Shown: one piece after another, positions 17,424 to 25,114 of the stretch
Numbering within the stretch: the stretch's first letter is position 1
Layout of the letters: each line of letters opens with the position of its first letter
Translations under genes and position numbers: made by a program
The notes under the pieces: model-generated
Seen by the model: the letters and a program-made list of their open reading frames with translations, nothing else
Told to the model about the DNA's origin: nothing
Database searches by the model: none
Assembly (NCBI RefSeq): GCF_022385335.1
Contig: NZ_CP092431.1
Coordinates: 7,812,001 to 7,876,000, forward strand
Length of the DNA stretch: 64,000 nt
Reading direction: 5' to 3'
Origin: Streptomyces deccanensis
GTDB lineage: Bacteria > Actinomycetota > Actinomycetes > Streptomycetales > Streptomycetaceae

Positions 17424-17589
17424 AGGCGTTACGCCCGCCACACAGGCCCGCGCAAGGGGCTGTGAGGGCGGGTTCCGGTCGTCCTCCGGACCGCACGTGT
17501 CGCGGTCCGTGTCGCTGTTGGGCCGAACGGGTGACCATGCGTAAGAATTGGCTGATGCAGTCATTCAGTGCGAGCCAGGGGGAAGGCCG

Positions 17590-17988
17590 GTGAACAGGGT
17601 GAACAGCCACGATGTCACCGACGAACAGTGGGAGGGGCTCGCCCAGGTCGTGCCGCTGCGGGGCCGGGACGCCTGGCCGTCCGCGGTCGGCCACCGGACC
17701 ATACCGGAAGCCGAGACCGAGGCCCGGCGCCGCTTCGTGGTGCTGCGCGTCAACGTCTTCGCGGACGCCCGCGAGGTGGCGGAGACGCTGATGGCGGGCG
17801 TTCCGGTGCTATTGGACCTGTCGGGCGCGGAGACCGACACCGCCAAGCGGGTGCTCGACTTCAGTACGGGTGTGGTCTTCGGCCTGGCTTCCGGAATGCA
17901 TCGGGTCGACCGGAACGTGTTCCTTCTCACGCCACCGGGAACCGAGGTGCGGGGGCTGATGGAGGGCGCGGGGATTCCCGGGGTGTGA
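17590..17988 (+). CDS. SepF-family protein (paralogue outside the dcw cluster)
   Basis: A 132-residue protein with the SepF core: RRFVVLRVNVFADAREVAET, LLDLSGAETDTAKRVLDF and a C-terminal VFLLTPPGTEV. SepF bundles FtsZ filaments and links them to the membrane through an N-terminal amphipathic helix. This copy lacks an obvious amphipathic N-terminus and lies far from any ftsZ-ylm cluster, so it is one of the extra SepF paralogues of Streptomyces, whose role in sporulation septation is less clear. The GTG at 17590 follows GGGGGAAGG. Confidence 0.82.
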   Translation: MNRVNSHDVTDEQWEGLAQVVPLRGRDAWPSAVGHRTIPEAETEARRRFVVLRVNVFADAREVAETLMAGVPVLLDLSGAETDTAKRVLDFSTGVVFGLASGMHRVDRNVFLLTPPGTEVRGLMEGAGIPGV

Positions 17989-18010
17989 CGCACGGCGTGC
18001 TCGGTGGTGC

Positions 18011-18040
18011 GGGGCGCGCCTGGGGCGCAGGGCGCGCCCC
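18011..18040. terminator. Stem-loop after the sepF-like gene
   Basis: GGGGCGCGCC and GGCGCGCCCC form a perfect 10-bp stem around 10 bases, 22 bases after the stop codon. It is followed by two copies of a 19-base repeat, TGCGGGCCGGGCGCCCTCG, at 18041-18059 and 18060-18078. Confidence 0.7.
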
Positions 18041-18162
18041 TGCGGGCCGGGCGCCCTCGTGCGGGCCGGGCGCCCTCGTGCCGGGCGGGGCGCTCCCCCG
18101 ATCGTAGGAAGATCCACTCGGCGGAACGGTTTGTCTGCGGGGCGGGACCCTAGTGTCCGCAT

Positions 18163-19338
18163 ATGACCGTGTCATCCCTGTCGCCGGTGGTGCCCGCAGC
18201 GGACCCCGGGGCGCGTCCGGAGCGGCCGAGCGTCACCGAACTCCGGCTCTCCGCCTTCGCCGGGCACCGGAACGTCTTCCTCCCGCTCGGCCCGCTGACC
18301 CTCCTCGCCGGACGCAGCGGCAGCGGCAAGACCACCGCGCTCAGGGCGTACGAGGCACTGGCCGGACTCGGTGGCGGCGCCCGCCTCGACGAGGCCTTCC
18401 CCGACCCGCCGGGCTGCGTCCCCGAACGGGCCCGCCCCGACGCCCAGCGGCGCCGGGGCTTCCGCATCGGCTGCACGGCCGACGGCCCCGAAGGACCCGT
18501 GCACCTCGACGTCGCCATCCAGGCCGAGCCCGAACTCCGTGTCGTGGGCGAGCGGTTGACCTGCGGTGGGCTCACCCTGCTGGAGACGGCGCTCGTCGAC
18601 CCGAGCCGCCCCGTGGTCCAGGCCGCCTGGCACACGGCCGGCTCCTCGCCGGTCACCCGCGGGCCCCTGCCCGACGACCGCCTCGGCACCGCGCTGCTCC
18701 CGCTCCGCGTGGCAGGCAAGACGGACGGACAGCGCCGGGTCCTCGCCGCCGCCGAGCAGATGGTCGTGGCCCTCCGCTCGGTCTACGCCTGCGATCCCCG
18801 CCCCGGCCGCATGCGCGCCGCCGTGCCGCTCGGCTCCGGACGGCTGCTCCGGGGCTGCGACAACCTCGCCGACGTGCTGTGGCGTACGCGGGCGGAGTGC
18901 GGCCGGCGGCACGCGCTGCTCGTCGGTGCCGTACGCGACGGCTGCGCGGGACCGGTCCTCGATCTGCTCGCCGAGCCGTTGGGGGACGGTGCGGTACGGG
19001 CCGTGCTGGACCGGGGGAACGGGGTGCGGACGGCCCTGGGCCTGCTCGGGGACGGCGAGTTGCGGTACCTCGCGCTGGCGCTCGTGCTGTTCACCGGTCC
19101 CGGCGTGCTGGAGGTCGACCAGGCCGCGGAGGTGCCGGCGGCCCTCCAGACGCTCACGGTCCTCGCCGACGGCTTCGACCGGGGCCTCGACCCCCGGCAG
19201 GCGGGGGAGTTGGTGCGACTGGCGGCCCGGATGTGCGAGCGCGGCCACATCCGGCTCGTCGGCGCGGTGAGCGACGCCTCCTGGGCCGCCGGGGTGGAGG
19301 GGGTGACGGTGGTAGACCTGAACCGTGAAAGATCGTGA
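18163..19338 (+). CDS. AAA-type ATP-binding protein (RecF/SMC-like)
   Basis: A 391-residue protein with Walker A GRSGSGKTT at about residues 51-59, in a context (TELRLSAFAGHRNVFLPLGPLTLLAG) typical of RecF/SMC-like or old-family AAA ATPases. A late DGELRYLALALVLFTGP segment corresponds to the signature/Walker B region. No coiled coil or nuclease domain is visible. The ATG lies 6 bases after a -10-like TAGTGT with no ribosome site, so it may be leaderless. It overlaps the MazG-like gene by 14 bases, suggesting co-translation. The substrate or partner is unknown. Confidence 0.75.
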   Translation: MTVSSLSPVVPAADPGARPERPSVTELRLSAFAGHRNVFLPLGPLTLLAGRSGSGKTTALRAYEALAGLGGGARLDEAFPDPPGCVPERARPDAQRRRGFRIGCTADGPEGPVHLDVAIQAEPELRVVGERLTCGGLTLLETALVDPSRPVVQAAWHTAGSSPVTRGPLPDDRLGTALLPLRVAGKTDGQRRVLAAAEQMVVALRSVYACDPRPGRMRAAVPLGSGRLLRGCDNLADVLWRTRAECGRRHALLVGAVRDGCAGPVLDLLAEPLGDGAVRAVLDRGNGVRTALGLLGDGELRYLALALVLFTGPGVLEVDQAAEVPAALQTLTVLADGFDRGLDPRQAGELVRLAARMCERGHIRLVGAVSDASWAAGVEGVTVVDLNRERS

Positions 19339-19777
19339 ATCCGAAGCGGGGCATGGTCCTGAATCCGAAGCGGGGCGCGGGCCTGAATCCGAAGCCGTGC
19401 AAGAGCCCGGCCCCGGCCCCGGAGCCGCGCCGGGTCCTGGGTCCGGGCGGAAGCCGGATGTGGCGGCGTTGCAGCGGCGGCTCGCCGAGTTCGCCGCGGC
19501 CCGCGACTGGCAGGCGTACCACACCCCCAAGAACCTGGTCTCCGCGCTGAGCGTCGAGGCGTCCGAACTCGTCGAGATCTTCCAGTGGTTGACCCCGGAG
19601 GAGTCGGCGCGCGTGATGTCGGACCCGGAGACCGCCCACCGCGTCACGGACGAGGTGGCCGACGTGCTCGCCTATCTGCTCCAGCTCTGCGAGGTGTTGG
19701 GGATCGACCCGTTGTCAGCGCTGGATGCGAAGATCGACCGCAACGAACGGAGATTCCCGGCGCCGGGGCGGCCCTGA
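19325..19777 (+). CDS. MazG-like nucleotide pyrophosphohydrolase
   Basis: A 150-residue protein whose last 105 residues match the all-alpha NTP pyrophosphohydrolase (MazG/RS21-C6) fold: QRRLAEFAAARDWQAYHTPK, ALSVEASELVEIFQW with the metal-binding ExxE motif, and TDEVADVLAYLLQLCEVLGI with the second ExxD. Such enzymes hydrolyse (d)NTPs to NMPs, often as house-cleaning. The N-terminal 40 residues are low complexity, made by a 24-bp DNA repeat (ESEAG units). The GTG at 19325 overlaps the ATPase gene; a later GTG at about 19459 would yield only the conserved domain and cannot be excluded. Confidence 0.85.
   Translation: MKDRESEAGHGPESEAGRGPESEAVQEPGPGPGAAPGPGSGRKPDVAALQRRLAEFAAARDWQAYHTPKNLVSALSVEASELVEIFQWLTPEESARVMSDPETAHRVTDEVADVLAYLLQLCEVLGIDPLSALDAKIDRNERRFPAPGRP
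19337..19408 (+). repeat. 24-bp tandem repeat at the mazG-like 5' end
   Basis: Three units of 24 bases starting GAATCCGAAG (19337, 19361, 19385; the third diverged). They lie across the overlap of the two genes and encode PESEAG-type repeats. Confidence 0.75.
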
Positions 19778-19831
19778 GCACCCTCGACGCTGAGCGCCTC
19801 CGTCCGGTTGTCACTCTCCGGAGTTAAAAAG

Positions 19832-19858
19832 TTGTCCACAGCCGACTTGTTATCCACA
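19832..19858. promoter_or_regulatory. Two DnaA boxes
   Basis: TTGTCCACA (19832-19840), the preferred Streptomyces DnaA box, and TTATCCACA (19850-19858), the classical strong box, lie in the same orientation with starts 18 bases apart. They sit in the non-coding stretch between the MazG-like gene and the TTA-containing gene. No dnaA/dnaN is near, so this is not oriC. Confidence 0.75.
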
Positions 19859-19971
19859 GATTTCGGGCTTCCTCTGGCTTTCTGTCTCAGCGACCCTCAC
19901 TGTGGGTAATGAACAGGCAGGAGTTCGGGCGGACGTGTGAGAGCGCGTCGGAGAAAAGTCGGGGGCAGCGC

Positions 19972-20448
19972 ATGGATGCGGTGCGGCTCATCTTCGCGAG
20001 CAGGCGTGCTCTGGCGGGCAGCGTCGAGGGACCTCAGATCATGGCGGAGGCGTGGCAGTCCTATGCCCTCGCCCAGGCGATCGGGAGCCGCCTCGCGGTC
20101 TCGGGACCTCCCGAACTGCGCGGTGAGGCACTGGGGTTGACCGAGCTGGCCGGCAGCGGCTGCGGCATACTCGGCGCCCCGCCGCTCGGCGTGGGCGATT
20201 TACGTGCCGCCCAGCTCACCGAGTTGGGCGACGCCCACGAGTCGCTGCTGCGGCTCGGGGGTCTGCTGGGCGAGGTCGGTATCGCGCTCGTGGGCCTGGC
20301 GAGCGGGGCGGACGACGAGGCGACGTACTGGCAGTGCATGGAGGCGATCGACGCGGCGGACGAGGCGCGGGACCGGGTGCTGGAGATGCTGCGGCGCCTG
20401 GCGGTGAGAGACCAGGTGCTGTCGGAGAGAGACGCGGCGGCGGGGTGA
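19972..20448 (+). CDS. DUF6099-like protein with a bldA (TTA) codon
   Basis: A 158-residue soluble helical protein (MDAVRLIFASRRALAGSVEG, AEAWQSYALAQAIGSRLAVS) resembling the Streptomyces family DUF6099; no catalytic motif is visible. The ATG at 19972 is chosen from GGGGG six bases upstream. Codon 77 (20200-20202) is TTA, the rare leucine codon read only by the bldA tRNA, which in Streptomyces restricts expression to development or antibiotic production. With the paired DnaA boxes upstream, this suggests a growth-phase- or replication-linked gene. Function unknown. Confidence 0.75.
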   Translation: MDAVRLIFASRRALAGSVEGPQIMAEAWQSYALAQAIGSRLAVSGPPELRGEALGLTELAGSGCGILGAPPLGVGDLRAAQLTELGDAHESLLRLGGLLGEVGIALVGLASGADDEATYWQCMEAIDAADEARDRVLEMLRRLAVRDQVLSERDAAAG

Positions 20449-20510
20449 GCCGTTGGGCCGCGAACGGTTCGTGGTCGCTCGCGAGCCTTCCCACAGGCAC
20501 GAAGGATGGG

Positions 20511-20560
20511 GCGCCCCCTGTTTTTTAAGGGGCGCGGGGAACTGCGCGACCAGCCCCCAC
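20511..20560. repeat. Dispersed Streptomyces palindrome, copy A
   Basis: GCGCCCC (20511-20517) pairs with GGGGCGC (20529-20535) across a T-rich loop, then continues GGGGAACTGCGCGACCAGCC as in the copies at 31755, 41089 and 47538. It probably doubles as a terminator for the upstream gene. Confidence 0.8.
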
Positions 20561-20637
20561 CCACCCGCAGTCGAACAACTACTCATCTCAGGAAGCCGAA
20601 GGGGAGTCGAAGAGGGCGCGGCCCCCGGACAGGGCGA

Positions 20638-20667
20638 ACGCCCGGCCGGGAAGGCGAGGCCGGGCGT
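20638..20667. terminator. Terminator of the 55-aa protein gene
   Basis: ACGCCCGGCC and GGCCGGGCGT give a perfect 10-bp stem with a 10-base loop, 29 bases beyond the stop of the minus-strand small gene. Confidence 0.7.
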
Positions 20668-20695
20668 CGGGGTTCGTGGCTCGGAGAGCCCCGGC

Positions 20696-20863
20696 TCAGG
20701 CGGGTTCGCTCTCCTCCGCGGCAGCGGCACGCGGCGCGGAGAACTCCGCGTCGAGCTGGGACAGGTCCGCGTTCAGGGCAGCCATCAGCTCCTCCATCTG
20801 CTGGAGCAGACCCTTCGGCTGCGCAGGCACGGCAGCCTGCTCCGGCACGGCTTCCTGGGACAT
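20696..20863 (-). CDS. 55-residue conserved-looking small protein
   Basis: A 55-residue acidic protein: a flexible start (MSQEAVPEQAAVPAQPKG), then one predicted amphipathic helix (LLQQMEELMAALNADLSQLD), then an Ala/Glu tail. No Cys, no transmembrane helix and no RiPP signature. Translation is supported by a strong GAGGAGG ribosome site nine bases before the ATG and by its own stem-loop terminator. I do not recognise a family. It could be a small helical adaptor that forms dimers or binds a partner. Confidence 0.65.
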   Translation of the reverse strand: MSQEAVPEQAAVPAQPKGLLQQMEELMAALNADLSQLDAEFSAPRAAAAEESEPA

Positions 20864-21102
20864 GTGACGGCCTCCTCGGCCCTCGCCCCCCGAGGGGGCA
20901 CGTGGTGCGGGCGCCCCGGCAGCGGCCGCCGGCGACGGGTGCCGGGCGGTCCGGCTCCTCCCGAGCAACGATCACCGTTCCGGCCGGTCACTGACCCCGC
21001 CCGTCCCGGGCGCCGGGTTGACGGATTTTCACCCGACCGTGGCCCCAAGGCACCGGTGGGACCGATGCCGTTGACCGAGGGTCGAGCGTGCAGGATGGAG
21101 GC

Positions 21103-22026
21103 ATGGATCTTCGCATCTTCACCGAGCCCCAGCAGGGGGCGACCTACGACACCCTCCTCACCGTCGCCAAGGCCACCGAGGACCTCGGCTTCGACGCGTT
21201 CTTCCGCTCCGACCACTATCTGCGCATGGGTTCGTCGGACGGTCTGCCGGGCCCCACCGACGCGTGGATCACCCTGGCCGGACTCGCCCGCGAGACCAAG
21301 CGCATCCGCCTCGGCACCCTGATGACTGCAGGAACCTTCCGCCTGCCGGGTGTGCTCGCCATCCAGGTCGCGCAGATCGACCAGATGTCCGGCGGTCGCG
21401 TCGAACTCGGGCTGGGCGCGGGTTGGTTCGAGGAGGAGCACAAGGCGTACGGCATCCCGTTCCCCAAGGAGAAGTTCGGGCGTCTGGAGGAGCAGCTGGC
21501 CATCGTCACCGGTCTGTGGGCCACCGAGGTCGGCAAGACGTTCTCGTACGAGGGCACCCACTACCAGCTGACCGACTCGCCCGCGCTGCCCAAGCCCGCG
21601 CAGGCCAAGGTGCCGGTCCTCATCGGCGGTCACGGCGCGGTCCGTACCCCGCGGCTCGCCGCGCGGTACGCCGACGAGTTCAACATGCCGTTCGCGTCGA
21701 TCGAGGACAGCGAGCGCCAGTTCGGCCGGGTCCGTGCGGCCGCCGAGGAGGCCGGCCGCAAGGGCGACGACCTCGTGTACTCCAACGCCCTGGTCGTCTG
21801 CGTGGGCAAGGACGACGCCGAGGTCGCCCGGCGCGCCGCCGCGATCGGCCGTGAGGTCGACGAGCTCAAGGCCAACGGCCTCGCCGGCTCCCCGGCCGAG
21901 GTCGTCGACAAGCTCGGCCGCTACGGGGCCATCGGCTCCCAGCGCGTCTACCTCCAGGTCCTCGACCTCGACGACCTGGACCACCTGGAGCTGATCTCCG
22001 CCCAGGTGCAGTCCCAACTGCCGTAA
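21103..22026 (+). CDS. LLM-class F420-dependent oxidoreductase
   Basis: A 307-residue luciferase-like TIM-barrel protein: MDLRIFTEPQQGATYDTLLT at the start, FFRSDHYLRMG, the conserved GRVELGLGAGWFEEEHKAYG, and a late LIGGHGAVRTPRLAARYADEF. This belongs to the F420-dependent LLM family (TIGR03560-like); the substrate cannot be predicted. The start at ATG 21103 matches the family N-terminus, but its GGAGG is only one base away, so GTG 21088 (with GAGGG upstream) may be used in vivo. It is a single gene, followed by a long repeat region. Confidence 0.87.
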   Translation: MDLRIFTEPQQGATYDTLLTVAKATEDLGFDAFFRSDHYLRMGSSDGLPGPTDAWITLAGLARETKRIRLGTLMTAGTFRLPGVLAIQVAQIDQMSGGRVELGLGAGWFEEEHKAYGIPFPKEKFGRLEEQLAIVTGLWATEVGKTFSYEGTHYQLTDSPALPKPAQAKVPVLIGGHGAVRTPRLAARYADEFNMPFASIEDSERQFGRVRAAAEEAGRKGDDLVYSNALVVCVGKDDAEVARRAAAIGREVDELKANGLAGSPAEVVDKLGRYGAIGSQRVYLQVLDLDDLDHLELISAQVQSQLP

Positions 22027-22612
22027 CCCGAGAGGCGTCCCGCGCCCCACCCGGGCCGCGGGACGCCACCGCCCACGACGCCCCCAGCCCCCTCCGGCCC
22101 CCGGCCCGCAGCTCCGGGCCCTCCGGCTCCTGGCCCGCAGTTCCGGGCCCTCCGGCTCCTGGCCCGCAGTTCCGGGCTCCGGCCCCCGGCCCCCAGTCCC
22201 CGGCCCCCCGCAGTCCGTGGCCTTCTGGTTCCCGGCCCGCATTCCCCGGCCCTCCGGCTCCCGGCCCGCATTCCCCGGCCCTCCGGCCGCCCAGTCTCCG
22301 GACCTCGGCCCCTGGCCCACGGCCTTCCCCCCTCAGGCCCGTGCCCTCCGCCCCCTGCCCTCCGGCACTCCGCCCTGTCTCCGCCCCCCGGCCCCCTGGC
22401 CCACGGCTGTCCGCCCCCAGGCCCGTGCCATCCAGCGCCCCGCCCTCCAGCCGCCCGGCCCCCCCGGCAGCCCAGACCCCGACAGCCCAGGCCCCCGGCC
22501 TCCCCGGCTCCCCGCCCCCGGCTCCCATGCCCCCGGCCCACCCCCAAGCCGTTCCGATATCCGAAGCGTCTCCTTGTTGTGCAAAACGTTTTGGATATCT
22601 ACCTTGTGCCGC
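22027..22612. repeat. C-rich 29-bp minisatellite region
   Basis: A 586-base gap without a gene. About 22080-22540 is strongly C-rich on this strand and built from degenerate 29-base units: 22090-22118, 22119-22147, 22148-22176 (containing CTCCGGCTCCTGGCCCGCAG) and 22229-22257, 22258-22286 (containing CCCGGCCCGCATTCCCCGG). Long open frames crossing it are low-complexity Pro/Gly/Ala/Arg products of the repeat, not genes. The last 60 bases hold the promoter and operator of the next gene. Confidence 0.85.
22582..22593. promoter_or_regulatory. LacI-type operator, copy 1
   Basis: The perfect palindrome CAAAACGTTTTG, 20 bases before the amidohydrolase start; the central CG dyad is typical of LacI/GalR-family sites. 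An identical 12-mer occurs at 26749-26760. GATATCC/GGATATC arms flank it at 22556 and 22593. Confidence 0.8.
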
Positions 22613-23986
22613 ATGAACGACGACACGTCCCCTTCCGTCCCCCGCCACCGCCTCCTGGTGCGGGGCTGTGACGTGCTGCGCGTGCCGGTGGAGGGGGAGT
22701 GCGACGTCCTGCCCGGGCGGGACATCGTGGTGGCGGACGGCGTCATCGTGGACGTACGGCCGACGCGGGCGGAAGGGCCGGAGGAGCCGGGCACGGAGGT
22801 GGTCGACGGCCGGGGGCTGCTCGCCCTGCCCGGGCTGGTGAACGCGCACACGCACAGCCCGATGGTGCTGATGCGGGGCGCGGCCGAGGACGTCACGGTC
22901 GAGGGATGGTTCAACGACCGCGTCTGGCCGATGGAGTCCAATCTGACCCCCGAGGACGTGCGGGCCGGCGCCCTGCTGGCGTGCGCGGAGATGATCCGGT
23001 CGGGCGTCACCACCTTCGCGGACCACTACTTCTTCCCCGAGGAGATCGCCGGCGCGGTGGCCGAGGCGGGGCTGCGCGCCGACATCGCGCCCACCTACTT
23101 CAGCAGCGGCGGCCCGTCGGCGCTGGAGGCAGGCGTCGCCTTCGCCGAGACCTGGCACGGCGGGGCCGGCGGTCGGGTGACCGTCTCGCTCGGGCCGCAC
23201 GCCCCGTACACCGTCGACGACCGGGATCTGCGGACCCTGGCCGACCACGCCCGGCGGCTCGGGGTGCGGACGCACATCCACGCCGCCGAGCACCTGGAGC
23301 AGACGGAGTCCAGCCTGGAGCGGCGTGGGATCACCCCGGTGCGTGTGCTGCACGACACCGGGGTCCTGGACGCGGGCGCCCTGATCGCCCACGGCTGCGG
23401 GATCGTCGAGCAGGACCTGCCGCTGCTCGCCGAGTACGCGGACCGGACCGCCGTGGCCTGCTGCCCCAAGGTGTATCTGAAGCACGCGCTGTCCCCGCTG
23501 ACGCCGGTCCGCGACCTGTCGGCCGCCGGGATCACGGTGGCCGTCGGCACGGACGGGGCCGCCGGACACAACACCCTGGACGTGTGGGAGGCGCTGCGGC
23601 TGGTCGCGCTCACGCAGAAGCAGGCGGTGCGGGACGCGACCTGGATGACGGTGTCCGACACCCTGCGCATGGCCGTGCGCGGCGGAGCCAGGGCCCTGGG
23701 GCTCCAGGACCGGATCGGCGCGCTGGAGCCGGGCATGCGCGCTGACATCGTCCTCACCGATCTGTCCGGCCCGCACTGCCGGCCGCTGCACGACCCGCGG
23801 GCCGCCCTCGTCTACAGCGCCCGCGCCGCCGACGTCCGCACGGTGGTCGTCGACGGGCGGGTGCTGATGCGCGACGGACGGCTCCTCACCGTCGACGAGC
23901 CCGCGCTGCTCGCGGACGTCGACGCGCGCGTGGCCCGGATCCTCGACACCTCCCACGGGAGAGCGGTGCAGCACTATGACCCGTGA
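22613..23986 (+). CDS. Amidohydrolase, purine/nucleoside deaminase type
   Basis: A 457-residue metal-dependent hydrolase of the SsnA/AtzF/MTA-SAH deaminase branch. Metal ligands are visible as NAHTHSP (HxH), HIHAAEH, HGCGI and the Asp in VAVGTDGAAGHN, with a beta-sandwich from N- and C-terminal segments (DIVVADGVIVDVR, MRADIVLTDL). The neighbours (purine nucleoside phosphorylase, nucleoside ABC transporter) suggest deamination of a purine base or nucleoside such as adenosine, guanine or a methylthio-derivative; the exact substrate is open. First gene of the locus, controlled by the CAAAACGTTTTG operator. It overlaps the LacI gene by 11 bases. Confidence 0.87.
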   Translation: MNDDTSPSVPRHRLLVRGCDVLRVPVEGECDVLPGRDIVVADGVIVDVRPTRAEGPEEPGTEVVDGRGLLALPGLVNAHTHSPMVLMRGAAEDVTVEGWFNDRVWPMESNLTPEDVRAGALLACAEMIRSGVTTFADHYFFPEEIAGAVAEAGLRADIAPTYFSSGGPSALEAGVAFAETWHGGAGGRVTVSLGPHAPYTVDDRDLRTLADHARRLGVRTHIHAAEHLEQTESSLERRGITPVRVLHDTGVLDAGALIAHGCGIVEQDLPLLAEYADRTAVACCPKVYLKHALSPLTPVRDLSAAGITVAVGTDGAAGHNTLDVWEALRLVALTQKQAVRDATWMTVSDTLRMAVRGGARALGLQDRIGALEPGMRADIVLTDLSGPHCRPLHDPRAALVYSARAADVRTVVVDGRVLMRDGRLLTVDEPALLADVDARVARILDTSHGRAVQHYDP

Positions 23987-25031
23987 CCTGACCCGTGACA
24001 CCGCCCACGAGCGCTCCGCCGTGCGCCGGGCGGCCTCCATCAAGGACGTGGCGGCGGCGGCTGGGGTCAGCCCCACCACCGTCTCGCACGTGCTGAGCGG
24101 GAACCGGCCCGTCAACGAACAGACCGCCGCCCGGGTGCGGAGCGTCGTGAACCGGCTGGGGTACGTGCCGGCGTCGCTGGCCCGCAGCCTCCAGGCCGGC
24201 GCCACCTCCGTGATCGGCCTGCTGATCCCGGACATCAGCAACACCTTCTTCGCCGAGCTGGCCAAGGGCGCCGAGGACGCCGCCCACGACCTCGGGTACG
24301 GGCTGATCCTGTGCAACACCGAGTTCGACGCCGACCGCGAGGACCGCTACCTCGGCATGATCCGCAGCCGGTTCATCGACGGCATGGTGTACGCCTCCGG
24401 GTCGCCCCCGTCCCGGAGGCGGCTGGAGGCGCTGATGGGCAAGTTCCCGATCGCGCTCGCCGACGAGGAGGTGGAGGGCCTGCACGGGGCGCTCATCGCC
24501 AGCGCCGACCACGAGGCGGGCGGGCGGCTGGTCGGTGAGCATCTGCGGGCGCTCGGCCACCGCCGGGCGCTGATGCTGACCGGCCCCCGCGACCTGCGCA
24601 GCGGGGCGGCCCGCGCGCACGGCTTCCGCCAGGCCTTCCACGGCGACGTCGTCGAGCGGACGGGCGACTTCAAGGAGGAGTCCGGCTACCGGCTGGTCGC
24701 CGAACTGCTCGACGACGGCGGGCTCGCGGACCGCACGGCCGTGTTCGCGGCCAACGACCTGATGGCGTTCGGCGCGCTCGCCGCGCTGCGGGAGGCCGGG
24801 CTGTCCGTGCCGGAGGACCTCTCCGTCGTCGGCTTCGACGACATCCGGGCCGCCTCGTTGATCAACCCGCCGCTGACCACCGTCCACCAGCCCGCCTACG
24901 ACGTCGGGCGCACGGCCACCGCGCAACTCCTCCAGTACGTCTCCCGGGGCGAGGTCCCGCCCGCGTCCCGGCACACCCTCCCCGTGGAGCTGAAGGTACG
25001 GGCGAGCACGGCGCCGCCCGCCGCCCGCTGA
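23976..25031 (+). CDS. LacI-family transcriptional repressor
   Basis: A 351-residue regulator: helix-turn-helix and hinge helix at residues 21-75 ([32 protein letters not shown]), then a periplasmic-binding-protein-like effector domain ([60 protein letters not shown]). It lies within the purine salvage locus and overlaps the first enzyme gene. The two identical CAAAACGTTTTG palindromes before this operon and the transporter operon are its probable targets. The effector is likely a purine base or nucleoside (inference). Confidence 0.93.
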   Translation: MTRDLTRDTAHERSAVRRAASIKDVAAAAGVSPTTVSHVLSGNRPVNEQTAARVRSVVNRLGYVPASLARSLQAGATSVIGLLIPDISNTFFAELAKGAEDAAHDLGYGLILCNTEFDADREDRYLGMIRSRFIDGMVYASGSPPSRRRLEALMGKFPIALADEEVEGLHGALIASADHEAGGRLVGEHLRALGHRRALMLTGPRDLRSGAARAHGFRQAFHGDVVERTGDFKEESGYRLVAELLDDGGLADRTAVFAANDLMAFGALAALREAGLSVPEDLSVVGFDDIRAASLINPPLTTVHQPAYDVGRTATAQLLQYVSRGEVPPASRHTLPVELKVRASTAPPAAR

Positions 25032-25114
25032 ACCACGCCCCACGTCAGCACCGCCGCGCCACGCGGCCATGTCCCCGCGCCCCGAAACCCCCCTGAGAGA
25101 AAGGCGGTTCGCCC

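Noticed and set aside
19832..19858. Replication origin
   Set aside because: Only two DnaA boxes and no dnaA, dnaN or AT-rich unwinding region; oriC of Streptomyces has many boxes between dnaA and dnaN.
21071..21096. TTGACC/CAGGAT promoter for the F420 oxidoreductase
   Set aside because: The 14-base spacing is too short for a standard promoter, so I do not list it.
22027..22612. Long open frames through the C-rich region, on both strands
   Set aside because: They consist of Pro/Gly/Ala/Arg low-complexity text made by the 29-bp repeat, with no ribosome site or domain.
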